NCBI RefSeq assembly: GCF_002176815.1
Contig: NZ_CP021650.1
Location: 1 to 64,000 of the forward strand
From: Acidovorax sp. T1
GTDB taxonomy: Bacteria; Pseudomonadota; Gammaproteobacteria; Burkholderiales; Burkholderiaceae_C
DNA: 64,000 nucleotides
Direction of reading: 5' to 3'
Of this stretch, positions 17,771 to 24,650 are shown piece by piece. The position numbers were made by a program, and so were the translations under genes. The stretch's first letter is position 1. The number at the start of each line of letters is the position of its first letter. Below the pieces are notes generated by a model. That model was not told the DNA's origin and did not search any database. It worked only from the letters and a program-made list of their open reading frames with translations.

Positions 17771-18843
17771 TGCGCGATCTCCATCTTCGTGAACACGTAA
17801 TCCGCCAGCGCACGCACCTCCTGGGTGGCCTTCCGCGCGGCGGTCTTCTTGATCTTCCACACCGGCATCTGCTCGCCCAGCGCCTCGGCGATGCTGTCAC
17901 GCGCGCCGATGCTGAACGGCAAGATGAGCTGCGGGTATGCCTGCTGCAACGTCGCCAGGTTGTTGACGTGGCGCGGCTTCCGCGCGTCCACCTTGTTCGG
18001 CACCATGCCGAGGAAGCGCAGCTTGGGGTTCTGCTTGCGCAGGTTGCTGATGACCGCGACCATCTTCTTCATGCCCTGCAAGCTGTACGCCTCCATTTCG
18101 ATGGGCGACAGCATGTAGTCGGCCGTCAGCACGGCCGCCGTCATGGCGACGCCAAGGGAGGGGGCCGTGTCGATCAGGCACACGTCGAAGAACTCGCCCA
18201 GCGCGGCCACACTGGCCCGCAGCGCGGCGGCCGCCTGGGAAAGCTCCATCTTGTCCAGGTTCGCCAGGTTGGCGTCTGCCGCGATCAGCGCCAGGCTCTC
18301 GCCCTCGCGCTTGCCGAACCAATACCGCAGGTCATCGGTGTCGCCGGTGAACAACTGGCTGGCGAGGTAGCCCGATTGGTACGCCGACAGCGTGAACGAT
18401 GCGTTGCCCTGGGTGTCCAGGTCGATCACGGCCACGCGAAGGCCGCGCTCCAGGAAGTCGAATGCCAGGTGGCAGGTGGCGAACGTCTTGCCTTGACCGC
18501 CCTTCTGAATTGCCGTGACCAGTGTTTTCATGACTTGGGTTCCTGTTTCCTCTTGGCGTCTGCTTCCCACTTCTTGACGATGAACGCTTGATGCTCCGGC
18601 AGTACCGCCGTCACTCGCTCGAAGCCCTCGGGGAGCTGTTCCCCTGCTGCTGCCCATACGCGACTGACCGCCTGCGACACCGCCCCCTTGGTCAGCCCCA
18701 GCGAAGTGACAAACTCCGCCTGGGGCCGGCCATCGACCAGCACGCCGCGCGCTATGTCGATGGTCTGCTGCCCGATCTCCAGCCCCTTGATGGCCGTCTG
18801 GAATTGGGCTTCGGTTAGCCGTTTCTTCATGGATTGCACCCAT
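17767..18843 (-). CDS. incC: IncC ParA-type partition ATPase (IncC1, IncC2)
   Basis: P-loop ATPase that positions plasmid copies together with KorB. The short form IncC2 (254 aa) starts at 18531 and carries the deviant Walker A QKGGQGKT at its residues 9-16, VIDLDTQGN near 40 and the DTAPSLG Walker B region near 117. The long form IncC1 (358 aa if started at 18843) adds about 104 residues read in a different frame through korA, so the 5' part has the odd composition of an overlapping gene. In RK2 both forms exist and IncC1 strengthens KorB repression. The exact IncC1 start is not certain. Confidence 0.93.
   Translation of the reverse strand: MGAIHEETANRSPIPDGHQGAGDRAADHRHSARRAGRWPAPGGVCHFAGADQGGGVAGGQSRMGSSRGTAPRGLRASDGGTAGASSVHRQEVGSRRQEETGTQVMKTLVTAIQKGGQGKTFATCHLAFDFLERGLRVAVIDLDTQGNASFTLSAYQSGYLASQLFTGDTDDLRYWFGKREGESLALIAADANLANLDKMELSQAAAALRASVAALGEFFDVCLIDTAPSLGVAMTAAVLTADYMLSPIEMEAYSLQGMKKMVAVISNLRKQNPKLRFLGMVPNKVDARKPRHVNNLATLQQAYPQLILPFSIGARDSIAEALGEQMPVWKIKKTAARKATQEVRALADYVFTKMEIAQ
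18528..18830 (-). CDS. korA: KorA global repressor
   Basis: 100-residue DNA-binding repressor of the palindrome GTTTAGCTAAAC. Helix-turn-helix (QAEFVTSLGLTKGAVSQAV) in the N-terminal half, and a C-terminal dimerisation domain (LPEGFERVTAVLPEHQAFIVKKW) shared with TrbA and, in part, KlcB. Start MKKRLT is chosen by family length. The stop overlaps the incC2 start by 4 bp and the whole gene overlaps the IncC1 extension in another frame. Autoregulated through operators at 18904 and 18936. Confidence 0.95.
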   Translation of the reverse strand: MKKRLTEAQFQTAIKGLEIGQQTIDIARGVLVDGRPQAEFVTSLGLTKGAVSQAVSRVWAAAGEQLPEGFERVTAVLPEHQAFIVKKWEADAKRKQEPKS

Positions 18844-18903
18844 AACACTCCACACCCGGTTTGTTGAACAAATGGCGGTGCCAGCCGCCGACCATGTGCA
18901 GAA

Positions 18904-18948
18904 GTTTAGCTAAACCATGCGAAGCCGTCAAGCGTTTTAGCGGCTAAA
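18904..18948 (-). promoter_or_regulatory. korAp: korA promoter with KorA and KorB operators
   Basis: Leftward -35 TTGACG (18926-18931, reverse strand) with the perfect KorA operator (18904-18915) over the -10 region and a perfect KorB operator (18936-18948) just upstream of -35. KorA and KorB can jointly repress from this arrangement. Confidence 0.88.
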
Positions 18949-19474
18949 AATTTGTTCGCGCCTTGTCGATGGCCGATGCCGTTGCGGCCGTCGCCCGCGC
19001 CTGTCGCCAGTGGTCGGAATCCACCGCGCACGCGCAAAGCGTGGCCCCGTCCTGGTCGTAGAACACGGCCGGCCGGCCCTCCACCTTCGCCTCGATGCGC
19101 AGCGCCTTGGCAGGCAGGCCCAGCCCGTCCGCGATGACGGCCAGGGTGGCGCGCTGCAAGGCCAACTCTTCCCCCTTGGCGTCAATGAGCTGTGCCGCAT
19201 GGGCGGCACTCAGGAAGAACGTCATCAGCGGGCCTACGGTGCGCGTGCCGCCGCTGGCAAAGCACACGTCGAAGGAACCGCCGCCCACGTGCGGATCGAC
19301 GCCCTCCACGAGACGCCAGGGGTCAAGGCCCCATTCTTCGGATTGCGCGCTGTACCAGTAGGCCGGCGCGTCGCCGTTCAAGTCGCTGTCCGCGTACTCG
19401 CGCACCAGGACGGCCACGCGGCCAGTGGTCGGCTCCACGAAGCCAGGCGGGTAGGGGAGGGTCTGCTTTGCCAT
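18944..19474 (-). CDS. kleF: KleF
   Basis: 176-residue protein at the end of the kle operon, whose stop abuts the korA promoter operators. N-terminus MAKQTLPYPPGFVEPTTGR. No known enzyme motif, signal or membrane segment is visible; two GG-containing loops (VDPHVGGGSFD and ASGGTRTVGP) occur mid-protein. kle genes are host-range or maintenance functions controlled by KorA and KorC; the function of KleF is unknown. One base separates it from kleE. Confidence 0.85.
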   Translation of the reverse strand: MAKQTLPYPPGFVEPTTGRVAVLVREYADSDLNGDAPAYWYSAQSEEWGLDPWRLVEGVDPHVGGGSFDVCFASGGTRTVGPLMTFFLSAAHAAQLIDAKGEELALQRATLAVIADGLGLPAKALRIEAKVEGRPAVFYDQDGATLCACAVDSDHWRQARATAATASAIDKARTNF

Positions 19475-19475
19475 G

Positions 19476-19805
19476 TCAAAGCCCTTTCGGTTTGTAGATC
19501 GAAACGAAGTAGGTGATCGCGGTCAGTGCCGCGAAGTACGCCAGGAACGACCAGCCGGCATACACGCCAGGCGTGTTCCAGTGGTAGAGCATCCGCACGA
19601 ACTGGAAGAAGGTGATGATCGCCAGCACCCACTTGAGCACCGGCCAGACCAGCACGGTCGCCACCCATACGAACTTGACCAGGCCGGCCACCAGGCCCCG
19701 GCCTTCGGCCTTGGGTGCGGCAGGCGCAGCAGCGGGCGCGGCAGGCTGCACCGGCTCGGGAGCCGGCGGCTTGCTCGCCCTGGGGAACTTGACGATGTTG
19801 GACAT
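19476..19805 (-). CDS. kleE: KleE membrane protein
   Basis: 109-residue protein with a Pro/Ala-rich N-terminal third (MSNIVKFPRASKPPAPEP) and two hydrophobic segments (about 42-63 and 79-101), so an inner-membrane protein. Start chosen because the family begins MSNIV and GGAGGGTCAAGCC precedes it. Function unknown; expressed in the kle operon, where overproduction of kle products is harmful in some hosts. Confidence 0.85.
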   Translation of the reverse strand: MSNIVKFPRASKPPAPEPVQPAAPAAAPAAPKAEGRGLVAGLVKFVWVATVLVWPVLKWVLAIITFFQFVRMLYHWNTPGVYAGWSFLAYFAALTAITYFVSIYKPKGL

Positions 19806-19890
19806 GGCTTGACCCTCCACGCGGTTACGTGTTGAATGCTGGATGCTCCCACTCGGAAGCATGGTTACGGTGTGCCAGCACCAGGCCAAG

Positions 19891-19912
19891 CGCCCCGGAT
19901 CACTCCGGGGCG
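19891..19912 (-). other. GC hairpin between kleB and kleE
   Basis: Perfect 9-bp arms CGCCCCGGA/TCCGGGGCG with a 4-base loop and no T-run. One of several such hairpins in gaps of the leftward operons. It may be an attenuator or mRNA-stability element. Confidence 0.5.
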
Positions 19913-19949
19913 TTCCTCCACCTGGGGCCGTCGAACGTGTGGAATGCCG

Positions 19950-20165
19950 TCATTGCAGCGTCGCTCCGCTCATGCGTCGCACGGCCGCCGCCAGCAGCAT
20001 TTCCGTCAGCTCGTTATCTTCCTCCGGCGTGATGCAGCCGCCGCAGATGCTGCCGAACTTCTCGCGGGCATCATCGGCGCCGATGATGGTGTGGCTCAAG
20101 GTTCGGATGCTCTTGCCGCAGCGCCGGCAGCACGTCTCGATGATCTCGATCTTGCCTTTGCTCAT
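19950..20165 (-). CDS. kleB: KleB
   Basis: 71-residue protein with two Cys pairs (CCRRCGKS near residues 11-18 and CGGC near 39-42), which suggests a small zinc-binding fold. Start MSKGKIEI is taken because a GAGGAAACAG ribosome-binding site precedes it. It lies 58 bp after kleA in the kle operon. Function not established; related to KleA-type maintenance proteins of IncP plasmids by synteny only. Confidence 0.83.
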   Translation of the reverse strand: MSKGKIEIIETCCRRCGKSIRTLSHTIIGADDAREKFGSICGGCITPEEDNELTEMLLAAAVRRMSGATLQ

Positions 20166-20197
20166 GGGACTGTTTCCTCTTGGCGTTCCGTTGATGA

Positions 20198-20213
20198 CCC
20201 GGCCGAAGCCGGG
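20198..20213 (-). other. GC hairpin between kleA and kleB
   Basis: CCCGGC-CGAA-GCCGGG, 6-bp arms, no T-run, in the intercistronic gap of the kle operon. Confidence 0.45.
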
Positions 20214-20223
20214 CCGCCTTCCC

Positions 20224-20460
20224 TTACCAGCCGACGCTGCGCTTGGCCTGCTCGACCGCTTGGCTCGACCATTCGCCCTTGGCACTGGCCTCCAGGCTCA
20301 AGGCGGCGAAATAGGCTTTGCCGCGCAGCTCTTCCGCCTGCTTCACCAGCTCGGCCGCCTCGGCCATCGTGGCCTCGATCTGGTCGCGGCGGGCTTGGAA
20401 GTCGGTGGCTTCCACATTCGGCAGGGCGTCAACCCAAGGCATGATCTTGTTCTTGCTCAT
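20224..20460 (-). CDS. kleA: KleA
   Basis: 78-residue, mostly alpha-helical protein (N-terminus MSKNKIMPWVDALPNVEATD) matching KleA, the first gene of the kle operon. KleA of RK2 is an elongated helical-hairpin dimer of unknown function. A GGAGAGG ribosome-binding site precedes the start. Expression is controlled by KorA and KorC at the promoter 50 bp upstream. Confidence 0.9.
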   Translation of the reverse strand: MSKNKIMPWVDALPNVEATDFQARRDQIEATMAEAAELVKQAEELRGKAYFAALSLEASAKGEWSSQAVEQAKRSVGW

Positions 20461-20511
20461 CGGAACCTCTCCGGTAATCGACCTGGGCGGAATGCCCGGC
20501 CTTCAAGTGCT

Positions 20512-20556
20512 ATATTAGGACAAAATGTCCTAGCCTGTCAAGCACTTTAGCTAAAC
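20512..20556 (-). promoter_or_regulatory. kleAp: kleA promoter with KorC and KorA sites
   Basis: Leftward -35 TTGACA (20537-20542) and -10 TAATAT (20512-20517). The KorC operator TAGGACAAAATGTCCTA (20516-20532, 17-bp near-palindrome) occupies the spacer, and a KorA-like operator CTTTAGCTAAAC (20545-20556) abuts -35. Confidence 0.85.
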
Positions 20557-20590
20557 TATTTTCGCTTTACCGTAGTCCGATGCCTAGCAC

Positions 20591-20603
20591 TTTAGCCGCT
20601 AAA
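20591..20603. promoter_or_regulatory. KorB operator between korC and kleA
   Basis: Perfect 13-bp OB palindrome TTTAGCCGCTAAA, 16 bp behind the korC stop. Confidence 0.88.
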
Positions 20604-20619
20604 GCCTCTTTCCCTGGCG

Positions 20620-20877
20620 TCAAGCCTCTTTCCAGATCAGCCCGAGGCCGGCGTAGTCGCACAGCAGCGCCCACGCGGCATAAGGGATCGGCGTGTCCTC
20701 GCCCACCCATCGCCGGATCGTCCGGTCGCCCTTCGGGCCGAGGCCCAGCACCTTCGCGGCTTTGCCGCCGGTGAGGCCCGCCAGGCGCAGCACCTCGCGC
20801 ACCTCTTCGCCGCTCGGCTGCGCCCACCGCTCGGCCGGCTTCAAGCACTCCAGCCGGATATTGGCGTCGTTCGTCAT
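20620..20877 (-). CDS. korC: KorC repressor
   Basis: 85-residue DNA-binding repressor of the kle and klc promoters. Helix-turn-helix segment LRLAGLTGGKAAKVLGLGPKG (about residues 25-45) followed by RTIRRWVGED. Start MTNDAN has an AGGAGAAGAAACGA site upstream. It ends the klcA-klcB-korC operon, so it represses its own promoter via the operator at 22634. Confidence 0.92.
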   Translation of the reverse strand: MTNDANIRLECLKPAERWAQPSGEEVREVLRLAGLTGGKAAKVLGLGPKGDRTIRRWVGEDTPIPYAAWALLCDYAGLGLIWKEA

Positions 20878-20893
20878 TCGTTTCTTCTCCTGG

Positions 20894-22099
20894 TCACGTG
20901 ATAAGCCGCAGTTGGTCGAATCCGTAGATCGACTGAATGCAGCTCGGGTCTGAATCCACCACACGGCGGCCCGCGCGGTTGGTCTTGTATGTCACCGGCC
21001 GGTCGTCATGCGCCCACACCTGGCGGGTGTCTGGATGCACCTTCACGATGATGACGCGCTTGCCGATCTCCTTGGCGAACACCGGATGGTGGACGCTCAC
21101 GATCTCGCACCGTTGGCCTGGTGCGGGCGTGAACTCCACCAGGTCGGCCGGGCCTGCATCGCCATTCCTGGCGGTGCTGCAGGATGCTTCGCCTGCGCCC
21201 GGCATCGTCGCTTCTGGCGATACAGGCCCAGCCTCGGCCTTGCAATCGTCAGCTTTGGCGGTGCTGCAGCGCATCGCCGTTTCCGCCGATGCGGGATCTC
21301 GCTCGCGGCCCCCGGCCTTTCCCTTGGCGTTCGACCTGGCGGCCCTGGCCGCCTTGACCTTGCCCGCCGCCTCGGCCGCCCAGCGCCGCGCGATGAACGC
21401 CTTGTGCGCCGGCAGCACCACATCGACCAAGACGAAGCCCGGCGGGATCGTCACGGTCGCCGGCTCGCGCCGCGCCGGCGGCACCAGGCCGGCCAGCCAA
21501 TCGGGCAGGGGAGCGTCGGCCAAGCGGTCGCGGTAGTTGGCCTCGATCAACACCGGCCGCTTCTTCTCGGCCAGCATGGCCGTCAGGATGCCGCGCGCAA
21601 CCTCGTCCACGGTCATGCAGCCCCGCGCCGTGTCGAAGTGCGAGCGATAGCCCGTCGCCGAGATAAACGGCCTGTCCAGGTCAACCGCGTGGAACTGAAA
21701 ATGCGCGTTGAGCGGCCCGCCATAACCGGCCTCGTACTCCACCAGGGCGCGCACGTCGCCCGCCACGGCCAGGAACTGGCCGCGCTGGCCCCACAAGGGC
21801 ACGTCCCCCGGCACCGCAGCGCAATGCCGCTCGATGACGCGGCCGGCGGCCTCGTCGTCGGCCATGCACCCGAAGTTCGTGCCGCCGTTCAGCTTCCAGA
21901 TGATCGCCTCGTATCGGTCGCCGGCCAGCTCGGCCGCCGCCCCGTCGCCGCGCATGACAGCCGCGTCGATCTCCACCACGGCCGCAACGGCCGCAGCCAG
22001 CAGGCCGTCACGGTCTGCCGGCAGCTCGGCCAGCAGCTCGGCCGCCGGCGCGCTCCAGTCCTGGCCCGCCTGGGCCGGTTGCTTTGTTCGCTTCGCCAT
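20894..22099 (-). CDS. klcB: KlcB
   Basis: 401-residue protein of the klc operon, function unknown. The N-terminal 200 residues look globular (repeated WGQRGQFLAVAGDVR-type stretches). Around residues 225-250 there is a KorA-like C-terminal-domain motif (PPGFVLVDVVLPAHKAFIARRW). Residues about 268-315 are a low-complexity Asp/Ala/Glu insert encoded by four 22-bp quasi-palindromes found elsewhere in the plasmid. The C-terminal 80 residues (PGQRCEIVSVHHPVF...) are again globular. It is 16 bp before korC and 51 bp after klcA. Confidence 0.85.
   Translation of the reverse strand: MAKRTKQPAQAGQDWSAPAAELLAELPADRDGLLAAAVAAVVEIDAAVMRGDGAAAELAGDRYEAIIWKLNGGTNFGCMADDEAAGRVIERHCAAVPGDVPLWGQRGQFLAVAGDVRALVEYEAGYGGPLNAHFQFHAVDLDRPFISATGYRSHFDTARGCMTVDEVARGILTAMLAEKKRPVLIEANYRDRLADAPLPDWLAGLVPPARREPATVTIPPGFVLVDVVLPAHKAFIARRWAAEAAGKVKAARAARSNAKGKAGGRERDPASAETAMRCSTAKADDCKAEAGPVSPEATMPGAGEASCSTARNGDAGPADLVEFTPAPGQRCEIVSVHHPVFAKEIGKRVIIVKVHPDTRQVWAHDDRPVTYKTNRAGRRVVDSDPSCIQSIYGFDQLRLIT
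21156..21292. repeat. Cluster 2 of 22-bp quasi-palindromes, inside klcB
   Basis: Copies at 21156-21177, 21202-21223, 21242-21264 and 21271-21292 of the GCATCGYC...GGCGATGC family, in frame within klcB. The first copy is identical in its 22 bases to the one at 40425-40446. Confidence 0.75.
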
Positions 22100-22121
22100 C
22101 GCTTGACGTGCTCCTGGTGCA

Positions 22122-22141
22122 GCCCCGGCCGGAGCCGGGGC
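22122..22141 (-). other. GC hairpin between klcA and klcB
   Basis: Perfect 8-bp arms GCCCCGGC/GCCGGGGC with a 4-base loop and no T-run, in the intercistronic gap. Confidence 0.5.
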
Positions 22142-22150
22142 CGCCCCTCA

Positions 22151-22579
22151 TCAGTCAATAGCCCGGTAGATCGCAGCGGCCTCGGGGTGGCCGGCCGCGA
22201 AGCCGCGCAGGAAGTGATAGCGGTCGATCAGGGCGTCGGCCGCGTCCGTGCCGGCGATCTCGGCCGCGAGCTGGCCGAGCGCGAACAGGGTTGCGACAAT
22301 GCCGGCGGCGTCGGCCGACAGTTCGCCCCGGAAGCCGTTGCCGTCTACCTCGATCTCCAGGCGCTCGGCCAGGTCGGGGGCCAGGTAGAAACCGCCGTCC
22401 GACAGGGTGTAGTAGTGCCAATACGCGCCGTTGTAGCGTTCGCAGAGCCGGCGCAGCCAGGCGTACACAAGGGCCTCGCCGCGCATCATCAGGCGCGGGC
22501 CGAAGTAGGTAGGCAAGAAGTCGAGGCGCTGGGCCTCGGCGACCAGGGAAGCGGTGACGGGTTGGTCTTGGGTGTTCAT
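22151..22579 (-). CDS. klcA: KlcA antirestriction protein (ArdB/KlcA family)
   Basis: 142-residue KlcA/ArdB-family protein that inhibits type I restriction in a new host, helping establishment after conjugation. Family hallmarks seen: LPTYFGPRLMMRGEALVYAW (residues about 24-43), NGAYWHYYTLSDGGFYLAP and the C-terminal DRYHFLRGFAAGHPEA. Start MNTQDQ is chosen for family length; GGAGAGTTCCG precedes it. First gene of the klc operon, under KorA/KorB/KorC control. Confidence 0.95.
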   Translation of the reverse strand: MNTQDQPVTASLVAEAQRLDFLPTYFGPRLMMRGEALVYAWLRRLCERYNGAYWHYYTLSDGGFYLAPDLAERLEIEVDGNGFRGELSADAAGIVATLFALGQLAAEIAGTDAADALIDRYHFLRGFAAGHPEAAAIYRAID

Positions 22580-22629
22580 CGGAACTCTCCGGTAGTTGAC
22601 CTGGGCGACATGCCCGGCCTTCAAGACGT

Positions 22630-22687
22630 ATATTAGGACAAAATGTCCTAACCTGTCAAGCACTTTAGCTAAACTTTAGCCGCTAAA
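22630..22687 (-). promoter_or_regulatory. klcAp: klcA promoter with KorC, KorA and KorB operators
   Basis: Leftward -35 TTGACA (22655-22660) and -10 TAATAT (22630-22635). KorC operator 22634-22650 in the spacer, KorA-like CTTTAGCTAAAC at 22663-22674, and a perfect KorB operator abutting it at 22675-22687. It is almost identical to the kleA promoter. Confidence 0.88.
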
Positions 22688-22747
22688 CTGGACTTCGTCC
22701 CCTTGGAGTGATAGGATTGAATCCTATTGAACCGAATGGAGGCCGCC

Positions 22748-23017
22748 ATGCGAACCACCCAGCAACTGAGCATCACCCTGCCGAACGACATGGCCGACGT
22801 GGTGAAAACGAAGGTCAAGACCGGGGAGTACGCGAGCGAAAGCGAGGTCATCCGCGACGGCCTGCGTGCGCTACTCGCGCGTGATCGCGCCGTCGAGTCC
22901 TGGCTTCACAACCAGGTCGGCCCGGCGTATGACGCCCTGAAAGCCGATCCCTCCCGAGCCGTCACCGCCGACCAGGTGCGCGCCCGCCTGGCCGCCGAGC
23001 ATGCGAAGGCGCAATGA
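22748..23017 (+). CDS. parD: ParD-like antitoxin
   Basis: 89-residue antitoxin of the ParD (ribbon-helix-helix) type: MRTTQQLSITLPNDMADVVK is the RHH strand and first helix, and the C-terminal part (YDALKADPSRAVTADQVRARL) is the typical toxin-binding tail. The start is placed at the ATG preceded by GGAGG; a longer frame starts 21 bp upstream. The stop overlaps the toxin start by 4 bp. Likely autoregulated by the ParDE complex. Confidence 0.88.
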   Translation: MRTTQQLSITLPNDMADVVKTKVKTGEYASESEVIRDGLRALLARDRAVESWLHNQVGPAYDALKADPSRAVTADQVRARLAAEHAKAQ

Positions 23018-23328
23018 GCTACGCGGTCGTCTTCTCGCCCGAGGCCGAAGAGCAGCTTGCCGAGCTGTACCGCTACATCGCGGCGGCGGCGTCGCCTGAC
23101 GTTGCCGCTCGCTACACCGAGGCAATCGTCACCTATTGCGAAAGCCTGCGCACGTTTCCACTGCGCGGCACCATGCGCGACGATGTGCGGCCCGGCCTGC
23201 GCATCACGAACTACCGCAAGCGCGCCGTGATCGCCTTCGATGTGGCCGGCGATCTGGTTTCCATCATCGGCGTGTTCTACGGCGGGCAGGACTACGAGTC
23301 GATCCTGCACGACGACGCGGACGACTGA
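23014..23328 (+). CDS. parE: ParE-like toxin (RelE/ParE superfamily)
   Basis: 104-residue toxin. MSYAVVFSPEAEEQLAELYRYIA at the N-terminus and the conserved LRTFPLRGTMRDDVRPGLRI...YRKRAVIAFDV are typical of ParE. ParE toxins poison DNA gyrase; members of the family differ in target. Coupled to parD. The pair lies between klcA and oriV, a known insertion hot spot of IncP-1beta plasmids, and would stabilise the plasmid by post-segregational killing. Confidence 0.87.
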   Translation: MSYAVVFSPEAEEQLAELYRYIAAAASPDVAARYTEAIVTYCESLRTFPLRGTMRDDVRPGLRITNYRKRAVIAFDVAGDLVSIIGVFYGGQDYESILHDDADD

Positions 23329-24427
23329 ATTCCCCCGCTTCTTGACACTTGAGGGGCGCAATCACGCCCTGGGCCTGGCAGGCCGACCCCTCCCTTGGCG
23401 TTCAACCTTGCGGCCTTCGAGCTGGAGCCATCTTCCGACTTGGCGACGGCGCAGGAGTCACCGCGGCCTTGACAGTTGGGGAGTCCAGAGGGGGCCTTGG
23501 CCCCCTTTGGAAGAGCACGAACTTCTGCCAGGCGCTTGCGCCTGGCTATGGTCAGCCGTAGCGCCGTAGGCGCTCCATTCTTGGGGTGAAGGCCGTAGGC
23601 CGAGGGGCAACGCCCCTGGGGGGATGGGAGGCCGCTTTAGCGGCCGGGTGGGATCGAGAAGGGGGGGCACCCCCCTTCGGCGGCCGATTATTCTGCGGGG
23701 CACCTTGGGCCGGTTTGCCGCTTTTTTCGACACCCGGTTATAACAACTAGGTTTAATATAAAGGTTATGAAGGGTTAAAAGCCGGTTAGCTTGACCGGAA
23801 AACGCGCGCAAGCCGTTGATACGCCAAGGAAAAGGCTCGAAGGGCCGCCCCTCAAGTGTCAATGGATAAGCCCCTCAAGGGTCAATAGTCTGCCCGTCAA
23901 GTGTCAAGGATCGCGCCCCTCATCTGTCAGCACCCCCGCCCCTCAAGTGTCAGTACGGCAAGGGCCTTGCCAACAGGCTTATCCACAACTTCTGTGGATA
24001 AAGCCAGCCCGATCAAGCACATAGGCCGCCTCGACGGCCTCCGGCGCGGCTCCAGCCGGCCGATTTCGAGGCCGGCCCCTCATCTGTCAGCATCGCGCCG
24101 GGGTGCGCTGCCCCCCAAGTGTCAAGAAACGCCCCTCAACTGTCACCAGCCGGCGTTTTGTCCCCAAACGATCCACAAGGCCGACCAGGCAGCGCCGGCC
24201 CTCTATGGCCCCGAGAAGGGGCCAGAAAGGCCCGCCAGGGCCTCGTAGCCTAGCGGCGAGGGCCACCGGCCCGGTGAGCGTCGGGAAGGCGCTGGAAGCC
24301 CGCCAGGGGCGAGACGGGCGGCCGTGGCCGCCTGGCTCGATGCGTAGCACGACATAGCCGGTTCTCGCGGCCGCCGGCCGGGAGAATCCCCCGCAGCTTG
24401 GCCCCTCAAATGTCAAAGAGCGGATCT
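23329..24427. other. oriV: Vegetative origin, oriV
   Basis: Gene-free stretch holding TrfA iterons of consensus GCCCCTCAAGTGTCA. One lies in reverse at 23343-23356. Five are spaced about 22-23 bp apart starting at 23847, 23870, 23892, 23915 and 23938. Three are at 24075, 24111 and 24131, and one is at 24401. Two convergent DnaA boxes (TTATCCACA) are at 23979-23987 and 23993-24001. An AT-rich segment (about 23732-23785) lies left of the five-iteron block, followed by GC-rich DNA. This is the RK2/R751 arrangement. Confidence 0.93.
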
Positions 24428-24593
24428 CATCGTCGGAAGTGGCGATGGGGCCCTCGGGGCATCGTTGGATGTGGCGATGGTCGACCGTGGCCAGGACGTG
24501 GCCAGGACGTGGCCAGCCTCGCCGGAAGTGACGATGCTGCAGCTCGACGTGCGCGAGCTGGTGCGCGGTACTGCCTCGCCGGAAGTGGCGATG
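24428..24593. repeat. Cluster 3 of 22-bp quasi-palindromes
   Basis: Copies at 24428-24447, 24460-24479, 24518-24536 and 24575-24593 of the same family as at 14.1 and 21.2 kb. They lie between the last iteron and the trfA terminator. The last copy, like the last one at 14254, leads into CTCGAGAAAAAA and a terminator. Confidence 0.75.
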
Positions 24594-24599
24594 CTCGAG

Positions 24600-24628
24600 A
24601 AAAAAAGCCGCCTCGATCTCGGGCGGCT
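24600..24628 (-). terminator. Terminator behind trfA
   Basis: Stem AGCCGCC/GGCGGCT with an A-run on its left (T-run in the leftward transcript), 23 bp after the trfA stop. Confidence 0.75.
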
Positions 24629-24650
24629 CCAGGGGAGGGCAGGGGGGCGA

